Shown here one piece after another: positions 49,944 to 62,971 of a DNA stretch of 64,000 bases. Source of the stretch: Riptortus pedestris. Its lineage: Eukaryota > Arthropoda > Insecta > Hemiptera > Alydidae. A program made the position numbers and the translations under genes. The notes beneath the pieces were generated by a model that was given only the letters and a program-made list of their open reading frames with translations, ran no database searches and was not told the DNA's origin. Position 1 is the first letter of the stretch, and each line of letters opens with the position of its first letter. The DNA lies in the NCBI GenBank assembly GCA_019009955.1, contig CM032229.1, positions 142,685,501 through 142,749,500 on the forward strand, written 5' to 3'.

Positions 49944-51232
49944 TAGCTCAAATACCCGGCTTCGCTCGGGAATTCATTTGAGGCTGAATGGTGATGGTAT
50001 ATTTTTGGCAAGGCTTTATTTTGCACAATATTTTGACATTTACCCTTCCCAGTGTTTAGGGGTAAAACCCGTCGTTTCTGGGGATTTGTTAATAATCAAA
50101 TTAATTTTTTATGTAAGACTTCACTGTCCTGCATATTGTCATAGTTACCGTTTCGTGTGCATTATGCATAGATTTGAATTATTAAGGAGAAAATATTGAC
50201 ATACATTTGAATAAATTTTTTCAGGTGAGGTACCTGGTAGTTCATATTGAAAATAAGTGTTGAGCAAACTTCTCTAAATAACAAAATAAACAACTTTTGT
50301 TATGTGCATATTTGCCGAAACCCCAATAGGAAATCACTATTATTAATTTCAGGCCTCCCTTATAACCCCCACTCCTGCCCGTCCCTAGAAATGTTAGTAT
50401 GGCTTATTATAAGGAAGGCTTTAGTGCTAATACACATACTGAGTGTTTTATTTAGTTCGGTTGAGTCTTTTGTGCCAAATAAAATTGTTGACTCCCGCTA
50501 TAATTTTTAGCGTATAACGCCTTTATACTTCCGTATACGGCAAAAGTTCATATAACAAAAGTTACTTTAAATAACAAAATAAACAACTTTTGTTATGTGC
50601 ATATTTGCTGAAAAAGCAATAGGAAACGAAATAGCGCTATTTTTAATTTCAGGCCTCCCTTATAACCCCCACTCCTGCCCGTCCCTAGAAATGTTAGTAT
50701 GGCTTATTATAAGGAAGGCGTTAGTACTAATTCACATACCGAGTTTGGTTTAGTTCGGTTGAGTCTTTTGTGCCAAATAAAATTGTGGACTCCCGCTATA
50801 GTTTTTAGCGTATAACGCATTTATACTTCCGTATATGGCAAAAGTGCATATAATAAAAGTTACTCTAAATTACAAAATAAACAACTTTTGTTATGTGCAT
50901 ATTTGCTCAAAAAGCAATAGGAAACCAAATATCGTTATTTTTAATTTCAGGCCTCCCTTATAACCCCCACTCCTGTTTGTCTTAGAGAATATTAATATAG
51001 CCTAAAGTCTAAGTTGGGCTAGTAGTAATATACATACCAAGTTTCATAAAATTCGGTTCAGCCGTTTATGCGTGAAAAGGTAACAAACAAACAAACAAAC
51101 AAATAAACAAACAAACAGACACCAAAGAAACAAAATGCAGTTATGGTGTCTATGACATGTGAAACGAAAAGTTATCGTGAAATTTCGCGAAAAAAATCAA
51201 TGTACAGACAGAGGTTACAATTTTATATATAT
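49944..51232 (+). mobile_element. CCCGGCTTCGCCCGGG-headed element, copy 3
   Basis: TAGCTCAAATACCCGGCTTC at the head; internal units begin near 50278, 50571 and 50869 (spacing 293 and 298 bp); the tail is AGTTTCATAAAATTCGG, TTCAGCCGTTTATGCGTG, (AAAC)n, then ATGCAGTTATGGTGTCTATG and AGGTTACAATTTTATA. Confidence 0.8.
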
Positions 51233-53253
51233 ACTAGCAAAGGTACCCGGCTTCGCCCGGGAATTCATTTGAGGCTGAATGAAGATGGTATATTTTTGGC
51301 AATGCTTTACTTTCCACAATATTTTTTTTATTTCCCTGTCCCAGTGTTTAGAATTTATACCCGTCGTTACTGTGGATTTGTTAATAATAAAATTATTTGT
51401 TATTTAAGACTTCATTGTCCTCAATATTTTTATATTTCCCGTCCTCTGTGTATGTAGTTTTTTTTTTTTTATAAAGTGATGGACCATATAATTCATAATC
51501 CTAGAATGTATTCTATCTTCCAAACCATGTATGAATAAGTTTCTTTCCCTTCATGCGGTACAATGTCCAACGGTGACAGCTGTTTTAGGTACGTCATAGC
51601 CTCTATTAAAACACTCTTTCATAAGTCTCGATTGTAAACTGTGTATTCATATTGGTTTTCAGTAAAGTATATCATAATACATTAACGGAGCAGAGTTAAT
51701 AAATACCAGAAATACCTGAGTGCACCTCCCTAGCGTTTATTCTAGTAAATTATTTATTTATGATAATTAAAGAAATTCACATTCCTGAGAATAATAATAC
51801 ATTGTGATAAGCATCAATTAACATGTAAGCATAGACCAATATGAGGTCGGAAGGGAAGCGGCAGAACTGATAGGACAAAGGAAGTAGCTCGACACTTACG
51901 TAGCCTCAGTGCTGCCAACCTGCAATGCATTTTGGATAGCTATCCTCTAATACATTCAAATATATTAAAAAATCATATTACATTATCTTCACAATTCTAA
52001 AACTGTTTCAAATATTTTTCACGTTTTATTTAAATAATGTATTAAATACACTTAGAGAAGGGTGGGGGCAGTATACCTTATTTGGTGCAAACTGTTACTG
52101 GCGTTAAAAAATAACTTAGTTTTGAATTATTAAGGATAAAATTCTAACATGGATTTGAATTAACTTATCCAGGTGAGATACCTGGGTAGTTCATATTGGA
52201 ATGTATTGTTGAGCATATCAATATTTCTAAGCAAATTACTTGCTTCATACCTTATTTTACAAAAAAAATAATTATAAAACAAAATTTACACTAATTAAAA
52301 AAGTAAACAACTTATGTTATGTGCACAATTGCCAAAAACCAAATAGACGATGAAATATCGCGAATTTTTATTTCAGGCCTCCCGCATAACCCCCATTCCC
52401 CTTGGAACCTAAAATTTTTAGTATAGCTTATAATCATGGAAGAATTAATGCTAATTTACATACCGAGTGTTGTTAAGTTCGGTTCTACCACTAGTGTCCA
52501 ATAAAATAGTTGCCCCCGCTTTACTTTTTAGTGTATATCTCGTTTATACTTTGTTATAAAAGAAAAGTGTATACAACAAAATAAACAACTTTTGTTATGT
52601 TCATATTTGCCAAGAAACCAATACGAAACGAAATATCGCTATTTTTAATTTCAGGCTTCCCTCATAACCCCCACTCTTGCCCGTCCCTAGAAATGTTGGT
52701 ATGGCTTGTTATAATGAAAGCGTTAGTGCTATTACATATGCCGAGTTTTATTTATTTTGGTTGGATCTTTTGTCCCAAATAAAATTGTTCACTTCCGCTG
52801 TAGGTTTTAGCGTATATCTCGTTTATAATTCGGTATACGAAAAAAGTGTATATAACAAAAGTTACTCTAAATAACAAAATAAACAACTTTTGTTATGTTC
52901 ATATTTGCCGAAAAACTAATAGGAAACGAAATATCGCTATTTTTAATTTCTGGCTTCCCTTATAACCCCCACTCCTGTTCGTCTCAGAGAATTTTAATAT
53001 AGCCTAAAGTCTAAGTTGGGTTAGTAGTAATATACATACCAAGTTTCATAAAATTCGGTTCAGCCGTTTATGCGTGAAAAGGTAACAAACAAACAAACAA
53101 ACAAATAAACAAACAAACAAACAAACAAACAAACAAACAAACAGACACGAAAGAAACAAAATGCAGTTATGGTGTCTATGACATGTGAAACGAAAAGTTA
53201 TCGTGAAATTTCGCGAAAAAAATCAATGTACAGACAGAGGTTACAATTTTATA
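51233..53253 (+). mobile_element. CCCGGCTTCGCCCGGG-headed element, copy 4 (longest)
   Basis: Full layout in one copy: head, 700-bp middle module as in copy 2, three internal units (near 52300, 52577, 52870), the (AAAC)n tail and the 90-bp end segment. About 2.0 kb, so the best template for a consensus. No long reading frame. Confidence 0.8.
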
Positions 53254-53255
53254 TA

Positions 53256-53264
53256 TATATAGAT

Positions 53265-53326
<62 letters not shown>

Positions 53327-53469
53327 AATCAAAACCCAATGGTAATAGATTATATCTGGAGACAGTAAAAATGATCAAATCTCCATCTAAAATGATATTT
53401 TTTATTCCATAAGTAATTAACAGCCTACGTAATCAGGACAGTATACATACACGCATGCACACACACACA

Positions 53470-53516
<47 letters not shown>
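53256..53516 (+). repeat. Paired (TA)n microsatellites separating copies 4 and 5
   Basis: TA tracts at about 53256-53324 and 53473-53516 with ACGCATGCACACACACAC between. Confidence 0.9.
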
Positions 53517-53517
<1 letters not shown>

Positions 53518-55125
53518 TAGCTGAGATACCCGGCTTCGCTCGGGGAATTCATTTGAGGTTGAATGGTGATGGTATTTTTTTTGGAAGGCTTTACTTTGCA
53601 CAATATTTTATCATTTACCCGTCCCAGTGTTTAGGGTTAATACCCGTCGTTGCTGTGGATTTGTTAATAATAAAATTAATTTTTTATGTAAGACTTCACT
53701 GTCCTCCATATTGTCATATTTCCCGTCTCCTGTGCATTATGCATATATTTGAATTATTAAGGACAAAATATTAACATACATTTGAATTAATTTTTCCCGG
53801 TGAGGTACCTGGTTGTTCATATTCAAAAGAATTATTGAGCAAATTTCTCTAAATAACAAAATAAACAACTTTTGTTATGTGCATATTTGCCGAAACCCCA
53901 ATACGGAACGAAATATCACTATTTTTAATTTCAGGCCTCCCTTACAACCCCCACTCCTGCCCGTCCCTAGAAATGTTGGTATGGCTTATTATAAGGAAGG
54001 CGTTAGTGCTAATACACATACCGAGTGTTTTATTTAGTTCGGTTGAGTCTTTTGTGTCAAATAAAATTGTTGACTCCCGCTGTAATTTTTAGCAAATAAC
54101 GCCTTTATAGTTCGGTATTAGACGATAGTGTATATAACAAAAGTTCCTCTAAATAACAAAATAAACAACTTTTGTTATGTGCATATTTGCCGAAACCCCA
54201 ATATGAAACGAAATACCGCTATTTTTAAATTCAGGCCTCCCTTATAACCCCCACTCCTGCTCGTCCCTAGAATTGTAGGTATGGCTTATTATAATGAAAG
54301 CGTTAGTGCTAATACACATACCGAGTTTTAATTCCTCAGGTAAGAAAAAACGCCTCGTTCCTTCACTATTCTTTATTCGTTGTGACAAAGCGCTTTCAGA
54401 GCATACGCTCCATCATCAGTGCCCTCTTCGCAATGATGTGACAGGAACCAAGGATTTCCTGTGACTGATGGGGTCACAGGGAATCCTTGGTTCCTGTCAC
54501 ATCATTGTGAAGAGGGCACTGATGATGGAGCGTATGCTCTGAAAGCGCTCTGTCACAACGAATAAAGAATAGTGAAGGAACGAGGCGTTTTTTCTTACCT
54601 GAGATAATAATTCCTTCACCATCCAGCACCTCAAAAATGAGTTTTAATTCGTTCGGCTTAGTCTTTTGTGCCAAATAATATTGTTGACTCCCGCTATAAT
54701 TTTTATCGTATAACACATTTACACTTCGGTATACGGCGAAAGTGTATATAACAAAAGTTACTCTAAATAACAAAATAAGCAACTTTTGTTATGTACCTAT
54801 TTACCAAAAACCAATACGAAACGAAATATCGCTGTTTTTAATTTCAGGCCTTCCTTTTAACCCCCACTCCTGTTCGTCTCAGAGAAAATTAATATAGCCT
54901 AAAGTCTAAGTTGGGTTAGTAGTAATGTACATACCAAGTTTCATAAAATTCGGTTCAGCCGTTTATGCGTGAAAAGGTCACAAACAAATAAATAAACAAA
55001 CAAACAAACAGACACAAAAGAAACAAAATGCAGTTATGGTGTCTATGACATGTGAAACGAAAAGTTATCGTGAAATTTCGCGAAAAAAATCAATGTACAT
55101 GCAGAGGTTACAATTTTATATATAT
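53516..55125 (+). mobile_element. CCCGGCTTCGCCCGGG-headed element, copy 5, with palindrome insertion
   Basis: Head at 53516, internal units near 53858, 54152 and 54766, and the usual tail. The third unit is preceded by an inserted hairpin element at 54335-54638. Confidence 0.8.
54335..54638. mobile_element. Palindromic retroposon-like insertion with 131-bp arms
   Basis: Arms 54335-54465 and 54473-54603 are near-perfect inverted copies around a 7-nt loop (TGATGGG). The right side has a further 35-bp tail. The insertion is bounded by a 12-bp direct repeat GAGTTTTAATTC (54323-54334 and 54639-54650). Each arm has CTGATGA, a 5-bp stem, then GAAA (54519-54544 plus; 54394-54419 minus). Confidence 0.85.
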
Positions 55126-56381
55126 ACTAGCTCAGATACCCGGCTTCGCCCGGGGATTGATTTGAGGTATTTTTTTTTGGCAAGGCTTTACTTTGCACAA
55201 TATTTTGACATTTACCCGTCCCAGTGTTTAGGGTTAATACCCGTTGTTGGCATTTGTTAATAATAAAATTAATTTTTTATGTAAGTCTTCATTGCCCTCC
55301 AAATTGTCATATTTCCCGTCTCCTGTGCATTATGCATAGATTTCAGCTATTAAGGACAAAATATTAACATTGATTTGAATTAATTTTTCCAGCTGAGGTA
55401 CCTGGTAGTTCATATTGAACAGAATTGTTGAGCAAATTTCTCTAAATAAAAAATAAACTACTTTTGTTATGTGCACATTTGCCGAAACCCCAATAAGAAA
55501 CGAAATATCACTATAATTAATTTCAGGCCACCCTTTTAACCCCCACTCCTGCCCGTCCCGAGAAATGTTAGTATGGCTTATTATAAGGAAGGCGTTAGTG
55601 CTAATACACAGACCGAGTTTTATTTATTTCGGTTGGTCTTTTGTCCCAAATAAAATTGTTCACTTCCGCTATAGGTTTTAGCGTATATCTCGTTTAAAAT
55701 TCGGTATACGAAAAAAGTGTATATAACAAAAGTTACTCTAAATAACAAAATAAACAACTTTTGTTATGTTCATATTTGCCGAAAAACCAATAGGAAACGA
55801 AATATCGCTATTTTTAATTTCTGGCTTTCCTTATAACCCCCACTCCTGCCCGTCCCTAGAAATATCGGTATGGTTTGTTATAATGAAAGCGTTAGTGCTA
55901 ATACATATATCGAATTTTATTTATTTCGGTTGGGTCTTTTGTCCCATATAAAATTGTTCACTTCCGCTATAGGTTTTACCGTATATCTCGTTTATAATTC
56001 GGTATACGAAAAAAGTGTAAATAACAAAACGTACGCTAAATATCAAAATAAACAACTTTTGTTATGTTCATATTTGCCAAAAACCCAATAGGAAACGAAA
56101 TATCGCTATTTTTAATTTCTGGCTTCCCTTATAACCCCCACTCCTGTTTGTTTCAGAGAATATTAATATAGCCTAAAGTCTAAGTTGGGTTAGTAGTAAT
56201 ATACATACCAAGTTTCATAAAATTCGGTTCAGCTGTTTATGCGTGAAAAGGTAACAAACAAACAAATAAACAAACAAACAGACACCAAGGAAACCAAATG
56301 CAGTTATGGTGTCTATGACATGTGAAACGAAAAGTTATCGTGAAATTTCCCCAAAAAAATCAATGTACAGACAGAGGTTAC

Positions 56382-56387
<6 letters not shown>
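55126..56387 (+). mobile_element. CCCGGCTTCGCCCGGG-headed element, copy 6
   Basis: ACTAGCTCAGATACCCGG head, shortened leader, three units (near 55445, 55741, 56040), (AAAC)n tail and AGGTTACAATTTTATA end. Last member of the head-to-tail run. Confidence 0.8.
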
Positions 56388-56394
<7 letters not shown>

Positions 56395-56414
<20 letters not shown>

Positions 56415-56640
56415 TATAGATATATATTCGTCTGTTACCAAGCGGCCGCAATTTTTTCAAACTCGATATTTAAACGTTTTATGTAAAACTAATAATTCGT
56501 TATTTACTGTTTTATATGTTACTCAGATCATATCAGTCAATGGCTTAAACCGGACGATGATTAGAGAGAGAGAGGTGATCCAGAAATTGAGAATATCTTT
56601 GTTATAAGGAGTCGTATCGAAAAATTATATATATAAATAA

Positions 56641-56675
<35 letters not shown>

Positions 56676-57255
56676 TATATATTAAAAAAAATTATTCTGA
56701 TTCATCATAAATTGCAGTACTTTATATAGCAAATAGTTTGCAATAAAGTTAATGTGTTATATTCAGATGTATATCAGTAATTGTTTTTCTTTCCGGTGAA
56801 GAATATGTCTATTTGTTCAGCTCTGAGTGGTTGGCAGACCTATTTGTTTACAATTCATAAGCCGTTTCCGTTGGGAGCTTATTAAAATTAACTTAACGAT
56901 TTCTCATTACCGTTTGTATTTACTCGCGGTGGTGTTAAGTGTTAGCAGTATGCGGAATTCTCTATTGTAAAAATTCACGTGGGAAATCTGCTTAGCTTAC
57001 GCAGCCATTGGCGTGACGGACGTTTTAGCCTTCTGTAAGCCCACACTTCTAGTCAACGGATTTTTACTTACGAAAATAATGAATATATGGTCGGATAAGA
57101 CCCATGTTTTCCATATCCATATACGTTTATGCAGTCCCTGCGTAAAGTTACTTAGAAATAGAGAATCTATGGAGCACTGAGATCACTAGTGTGTGATATC
57201 AGCACGTTGGACATCTGCTTGGTTTACGCAACAGCTGCGTGACGGATTTTTAATC
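56395..57255 (+). repeat. Helentron-like copies with 3' ends
   Basis: CTGTTACCAAGCGGCCGC at 56432, TA tract near 56643-56672, TTTCTTTCCGGTGAAG, and ends at about 57005 (GAAATCTGCTTAGCTTACGC) and 57245 (TTTACGCAACAGCTGCGTG). Confidence 0.6.
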
Positions 57256-57259
57256 ATCT

Positions 57260-57720
57260 ATTTGACGGGCATCTATGGACATGTGTTGACAGTTTTTCTT
57301 TGAGATAAATATATTAAAATAAGGACGCAAACAGGTTGTATTCCAGACAATAGCTCTGGAAGTGACATAGGCCTTCCTGGATCTCCTCAATCAATTGACA
57401 ATAGAGTCCCCTCTTAATACGGCCTGTCGTTTTAGCACAATAAACAATCGAACCTCCCCATTACGTACTCAGTTGTATAAACTCCTTTTTCACTTAAGCC
57501 CCTATACAAACTACAGGGGGAAAAAAGGAATCACTTCGTTTTGGATTGACGGACAGTTGTAATTAAGACCCTGTCAGGCCCTATTTTGCTCGGGCGTCTC
57601 TTTCTATGGACGGTTGGTCCTTTTGAATGTGTTTGTTTGGATTGTCGAGGATCTGGGGTCGGAGAACCGACTGGGAGGAATTGTCACCAGCACAATGAGT
57701 TAGGCTTCTTCCACTATCTA
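57260..57720. other. Unassigned GC-richer block between Helentron-like copies
   Basis: No reading frame of note and no recognised repeat. Lies between a plus-oriented end and a minus-oriented end of the element, as at 20116-20640. Confidence 0.3.
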
Positions 57721-57721
57721 A

Positions 57722-58215
57722 AAGTCCGCCACACAGGGGCTGCGTAAACTAAACAGATTTCCCACGAGCTCGCTTGACGTATTACTGGTCTCAACTCAGC
57801 ATATATTCTCTTTTTGCAAAATGAAAATCGGATGAGTAAAATTGGACGGTGAATAAAATGTTAATCGTTGGTGTCATCACGCAACGTATTTGCAAGTATC
57901 TCATCTAGTAATGATCTGTTTGGAATAAGACGGTTCATGATATATTCCCTTATTGTTAAAGTGAGATAATTAACAGTGGAGGCTTTCTAGGCACTGAAAA
58001 AAAAAATCGCTGTTAATATTCAAAGTAGAGAAAACGTTTATAAAATAACATTCATAGGAAATTAAATTTACAATAACAATAGTCAATTTGTATATTCGAT
58101 CCTACTCATTCAAACGGAGATATTTTGAATTTTCGATTTTCTCCCCCTTTAACCCTTCCCCCTTCTTCAGGTCTGATGTAACGCTTATACATCGAGTTTG
58201 GTGAAGATCAAACAT
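57722..58215 (-). mobile_element. Helentron-like element, truncated
   Basis: AAAAGTCCGCCACACAGGGG, ACTAAACAGATTTCCCACG, core to TTCTCCCCCTTTAACCC and a CATCGAGTTTGGTGAAGATC end. Confidence 0.65.
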
Positions 58216-58689
58216 AAATAAAATTGGGTGTAAGTCAAATACATGAAGAGCAAAGGCAAAAAAAGAAAACAAACAATTTCTTAGTAATTAATTGACCTTT
58301 TAGAGCAGAGTTAAAAAGATATTGGCGACGAACGTAGATTCGCAAAAAATATCAAAGTCATAATTTTCTACAGGGTGTGACGTTTGATGGCTGCAAGCTT
58401 ACTGATTTGTTATTTGATAAGAAAAATTAAGAAATAGATTCCACGTTATGACAACAACCAAATATTTGCAAGGGTGATTTTATTAATATTTTTTCAATGT
58501 AAAGTATAATATAAAAAAATGAAAAATTCGGTTTTTGGCATTTGAAGTGCAATGGGTCCAAAATTTCACCGTTACATTAGTTCCCTCTGATATTAAGGAA
58601 AATCTCTGATGTACACTGAAGATGTGGTTTATAATTGTATTGCTGAATTCTCCCAAAATAAAGAATTTAAGCTAGGCTGTATTCAAATA

Positions 58690-59095
58690 CAGTTGCTTTA
58701 TTTATGAATATATATGTATAATTTTGAACAGAACTCATTTTCGTTTTCTCCTATGCAGAATTGATGGACATATGTGAAAATTGTCACGATTTGTCGTGAA
58801 AAATCGCGTCAAGAGTACGACCTCAATAGCTGATGATATAAAATGTATATAACAACATTTATTTGAACTTTAGTTTACAATAAGATTGGATCTATACAAT
58901 TTTTCAATAACCCTTATATACTTTATTATATATGTAGATATTTTGATTTTTCAAAATTTCCCCTCTAAACTCACTCTACTTTTCCCACTGGTCCGATTAT
59001 ATCCATTAACGAACTCGATCTTTAGTTTTATATAAAACTTTTAAATATCGAAATGGTTAACGATCAAACAAAAATTGCCACCGCTAGAACGTTAG
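58690..59095 (-). repeat. Helentron-like fragments
   Basis: TTTTGAACAGAACTCATTTT, GTACGACCTCAATAGCTGAT (58815-58835), then a second core piece with CACTGGTCCGATTATATCC and GCCACCGCTAGAACG. Confidence 0.6.
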
Positions 59096-59099
59096 AATT

Positions 59100-62000
59100 A
59101 AATTACAAATTAATGAATCGAAGAAATCCGTCGATTTTTACTTTCAGATGATATGTAATGATTTTGAAGTTTTGAGTTCCAGACCTAGATTTTCAGTAGT
59201 GGTGGACACAGGATTCGGTGTACGAAATATTGAATAAATAATGCAAATAGTTCAAGTCTCATGTAATAACATTTAGTAACTTAATGTGGCTGTATTCAAT
59301 TTTTATATTTTTGTTTTTGCCTTATTATAAATTCTGTATTAAATTAGTCATTGTTGACAAATAGGTTGAGACAATCAAATAGTGAATAGACTGCCTTTTC
59401 AAGAAGGGAAAGACAAATTGATGAAATTTGTGTTTGCTCATTCTGAAATGTTTATTTTCTTCCATACCAGCGCGTAACACTATATATTTATATACTATTT
59501 TTTCCTATAGACTTTTGCGATGTTTAATCGCAACTCAAGAAATATTCCTAATGAAGTTTCTACGCCGAAAGTGAGCAACTCTACGAACCACCTCCTAGAA
59601 TGGAGTTGCCTCCAGCAGATTGACGGATTACATTATAAGCGGGGAACGAGTGGAGATAAATAGAGCGAGCTGTTTGGCTGTAGTCGCCATCTAGGAAGGT
59701 CAAAGTTTTTCTAAATAAATTTTGTTTTTAAAATTATAGATGTGCACATATTAATATTCGAGACTTCGTTAAGAAAGTAAGAACTTTAAAATCGCTGATT
59801 AATGAAAATATAATAACACCGACAAAAAATAATAACAAGAAAGGCGTTTTTCATTTCTTTTCTGCCTAATTAAAAAAATAAGAGTTCATATCCAGGACTG
59901 ATAAGAACAAAGCCGAGAATGAAACTTCCATGTGTTCCCTGGATTCTGCTCATTGCGTCTCAAGAGAAAGTCTGAGGGTAACAATAAGATTTCCCAATTA
60001 GAAAGAAATATTAAAAATTAAAAGATTCCCACAGAATTAATACATTGAGTTAACAAGCTTACAGAGGCATTTTATGTATGTGAGATGGCTCTTCCATGTG
60101 GTATTTCGAAAGGCCCATTACTGGTCCAGTTATTTCACCACGGAACAATATAATGAAGGTGAATCCTATCACTTTTTATCTACATTCCATTACAAAATTA
60201 ATTACTTTTCAATATTTATAGAAAGTAGTGTACTATTTTCTTCGCAAGTTTGTTGATGAATTTATCACAAGGTGCAACAGAGTGCACAAGACCCGCAGGT
60301 CACAATTTAATTTTCCAAACGTGGAAAACAATTATGTAGTTATATATTTTGTTTTATGTTACTTCAAACGTTATCAAACAATATTTTTCTTATATTAGCC
60401 AGTAAGTTTGTTATATGGAAATAATAAAGAACGAAAAATGCTAAAAATTTAAAATATAAACTGGATGTGAACAAAGATATTGTCTCGTAAGGATCTGTGA
60501 AAAAGATTTTATTTACAGATAACGCTTTTCAGACAGGGGCACAAACAAGAAGAAAATAAAGTAAAACATTCATATTATTCAAAATGAAACGAAATAGTAA
60601 ATAAAAAACGGACATAAAGAATGTAGGGCATTTATAGGTACGGAGAAATTGGCCATTTTTTTATTTTCGCACATTCAAGACCATCTCGCCCTTAGTCGAA
60701 TGCATTCAAAAGAGTTGGTCCACTGTTACAGCAATCCTTAATATGAAATTCCAATATTCTAATAAGTCGTTTTGGAGTTAGGCGAAATAGTAATAACATC
60801 ACCACAGGTCGGGGTTGATTTAGGGCGGGCCAAACGAATATTTCCATTGAAGTCTGAAAACCGACAATTTTCCCGATTAGAATTCAGTCTTTCCTTCCAA
60901 CAAGGGAAAAAAATTGTTTTCGTTACACTGAACCCTTTTTTTGACCTTATTTTGTATGTTGAGTTGGAATTTTTATAAAATTAGGGCATATAATCTCTTA
61001 TATGGAATTTAATACATTCATTCACAGAACTCTAGATCATATGTGGGCTACAACCGGCCCGCAGTAAGATTGGAAAAACCCAATTAAACAAAAATATTAC
61101 ACTGCTTACTCCAAATAAAGAAGATGAGGAGAGATTTGTGCGTTGGCAGTACTTATAAATCCCACTAGTTCTTATCGATGATGAATGTTAATAAATCAAA
61201 ACAAGGGCGATAATTTGGAAAATTCTTTAAGTATTTGTATTAGTGGAATTACTTCAAACATCGATGGATTAGTTTCCCAAATTCAAGTTCATGTGTCTCA
61301 TTGATTTTGGTGGCGCTATTTAACTTTCGTTGTTTCTAATAACTCCAAATTTTACTATTTAATTATAATGTTGTACCTATTTTTTCATTTAATTTTGTTA
61401 TTTTAATAAATTGTATTATAATTACATTGTCGTATAATTTCATGCCTGACGTTTATTGTTAAAAATTATGAACACTACCTTAACATGCACTACTTTTAAA
61501 CGCGGCCAGCGAACTACTACACTAAAGTTTGAACCACAGCATGTCAAAGGTTCCCCATACCTGCTCTAGATGTTACGAGTGTTTATAGGAGCTTGAAACA
61601 AAAATGATAGGCAGGTTTGCAGGTAATCTCCCTGAATGGAAAATTCTCGCCTTGACTAGATTTATGATAAACTTTTATTTGTTAAGTACCACTTTACCCT
61701 ACTGCGGACTAATTGGGACTTACTATTGTACTGAGTCACCTCACATAGCTGACCTCTGAACCAGGATTAGTGAGCTTATGATAAAAAAAAAAATAAAAAT
61801 TTGTTGGTCACGTACTTTAGCCCCAATGACAGGACCGGGCAGAAATAGACATTTTTTTCTGCGAAAATGATATACCTAGGGAGAGCTAGTGCAGTCGAAG
61901 AGTTATTTAATATTTCGCCGATTATACCTAGTTTTACCATTCTTGCCCAAGAATAGTTGTTGGAACTGTCTACTATTGTGGTCTGTGGACCACTGGCCTG

Positions 62001-62965
62001 CGAGCAGCTGAATTACGTATGCTGTGTCGCAAATCCGCACCCTCCGAATGTCCCATTCTGTCGGGCCGGCTGCTTAATAATCAGCTGCGAGAGGCAGCGC
62101 TCTGATTAAATAGTCGAAACCACATAACGCTTAGCGAAACGCTTTCTGCCCTGGTCTCAATTTGGTTAGGAGATGAGATAAAGTTCACTGCTATGGCTCG
62201 TGAGGAGCGGAAGAACTCAGGGGTAATTAGGCGGGCTGGAAAAATAATTAGGAAGGAAGTAGCGAAATTTGAAAGGCTTCTAAGTACCCCCAGAAATTAG
62301 TTTACATCCTAGAAAGATGCACGCCATAAAACAATTATGCTGTGTCCTTTTATTTTTAGGTTTCAGCTATTGGCAGCTCTAATTTGACAACTCTCACGGA
62401 CTGATAAGGAAACAGACACATCTTAGAGTTATTAAGAGTAGATATTTATACCGATGATGTATAAGTTAGAGAGATTGCATAGAATTATGTAGAAATCACG
62501 AGACAAATAGAAATAAATAAATAAATATAGTGGTAAGAAAAAAGCCATGAGTTACAGGTGATCAAAAACTATTTTCAGTTTCTTAAGAAAATAATGAAAA
62601 AGAAGTGAGAAGATTGTATCTCATTTAAGTTTTTAAAATAATTAAATCATATTAAATGACGTATGTTCCAATAGTTGTAATGTTAAACGTCTAATTTACA
62701 TCCGTTAGTCAAATAGGGCTCAACTTTAATGCAGTTGATTTTTAATTCAACGGCTTAAATGGTAATTAATTATGCAAATATCTTAAAGTAGACAACATAA
62801 CAAAGCCTTTTTAATCCATGTGTATTATAAAAGTAGAAGCTCTTGACCTTCATTGGAGGTAGAGGCAGTAAATAAGTGCAAATAACTATATGAGGATCTG
62901 AATAATCATAAAGAAAATAAAATAGATACACATTAAAGCATTGATATAAAGCATTGTAAAATATA
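59100..62965. other. Intergenic sequence, mostly without recognisable elements
   Basis: No gene, RNA or intact transposon seen. One degenerate SINE at about 61675-61765 (GGACTAATTGGGACTTAC, CACCTCACATAGCTGACC) and one GC-richer island at 61880-62290. Confidence 0.4.
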
Positions 62966-62971
62966 GAATAA

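Noticed and set aside
50278..50950. Possible CRISPR-like regular repeats
   Set aside because: Units are about 295 bp without unique spacers, in a eukaryotic mobile element.
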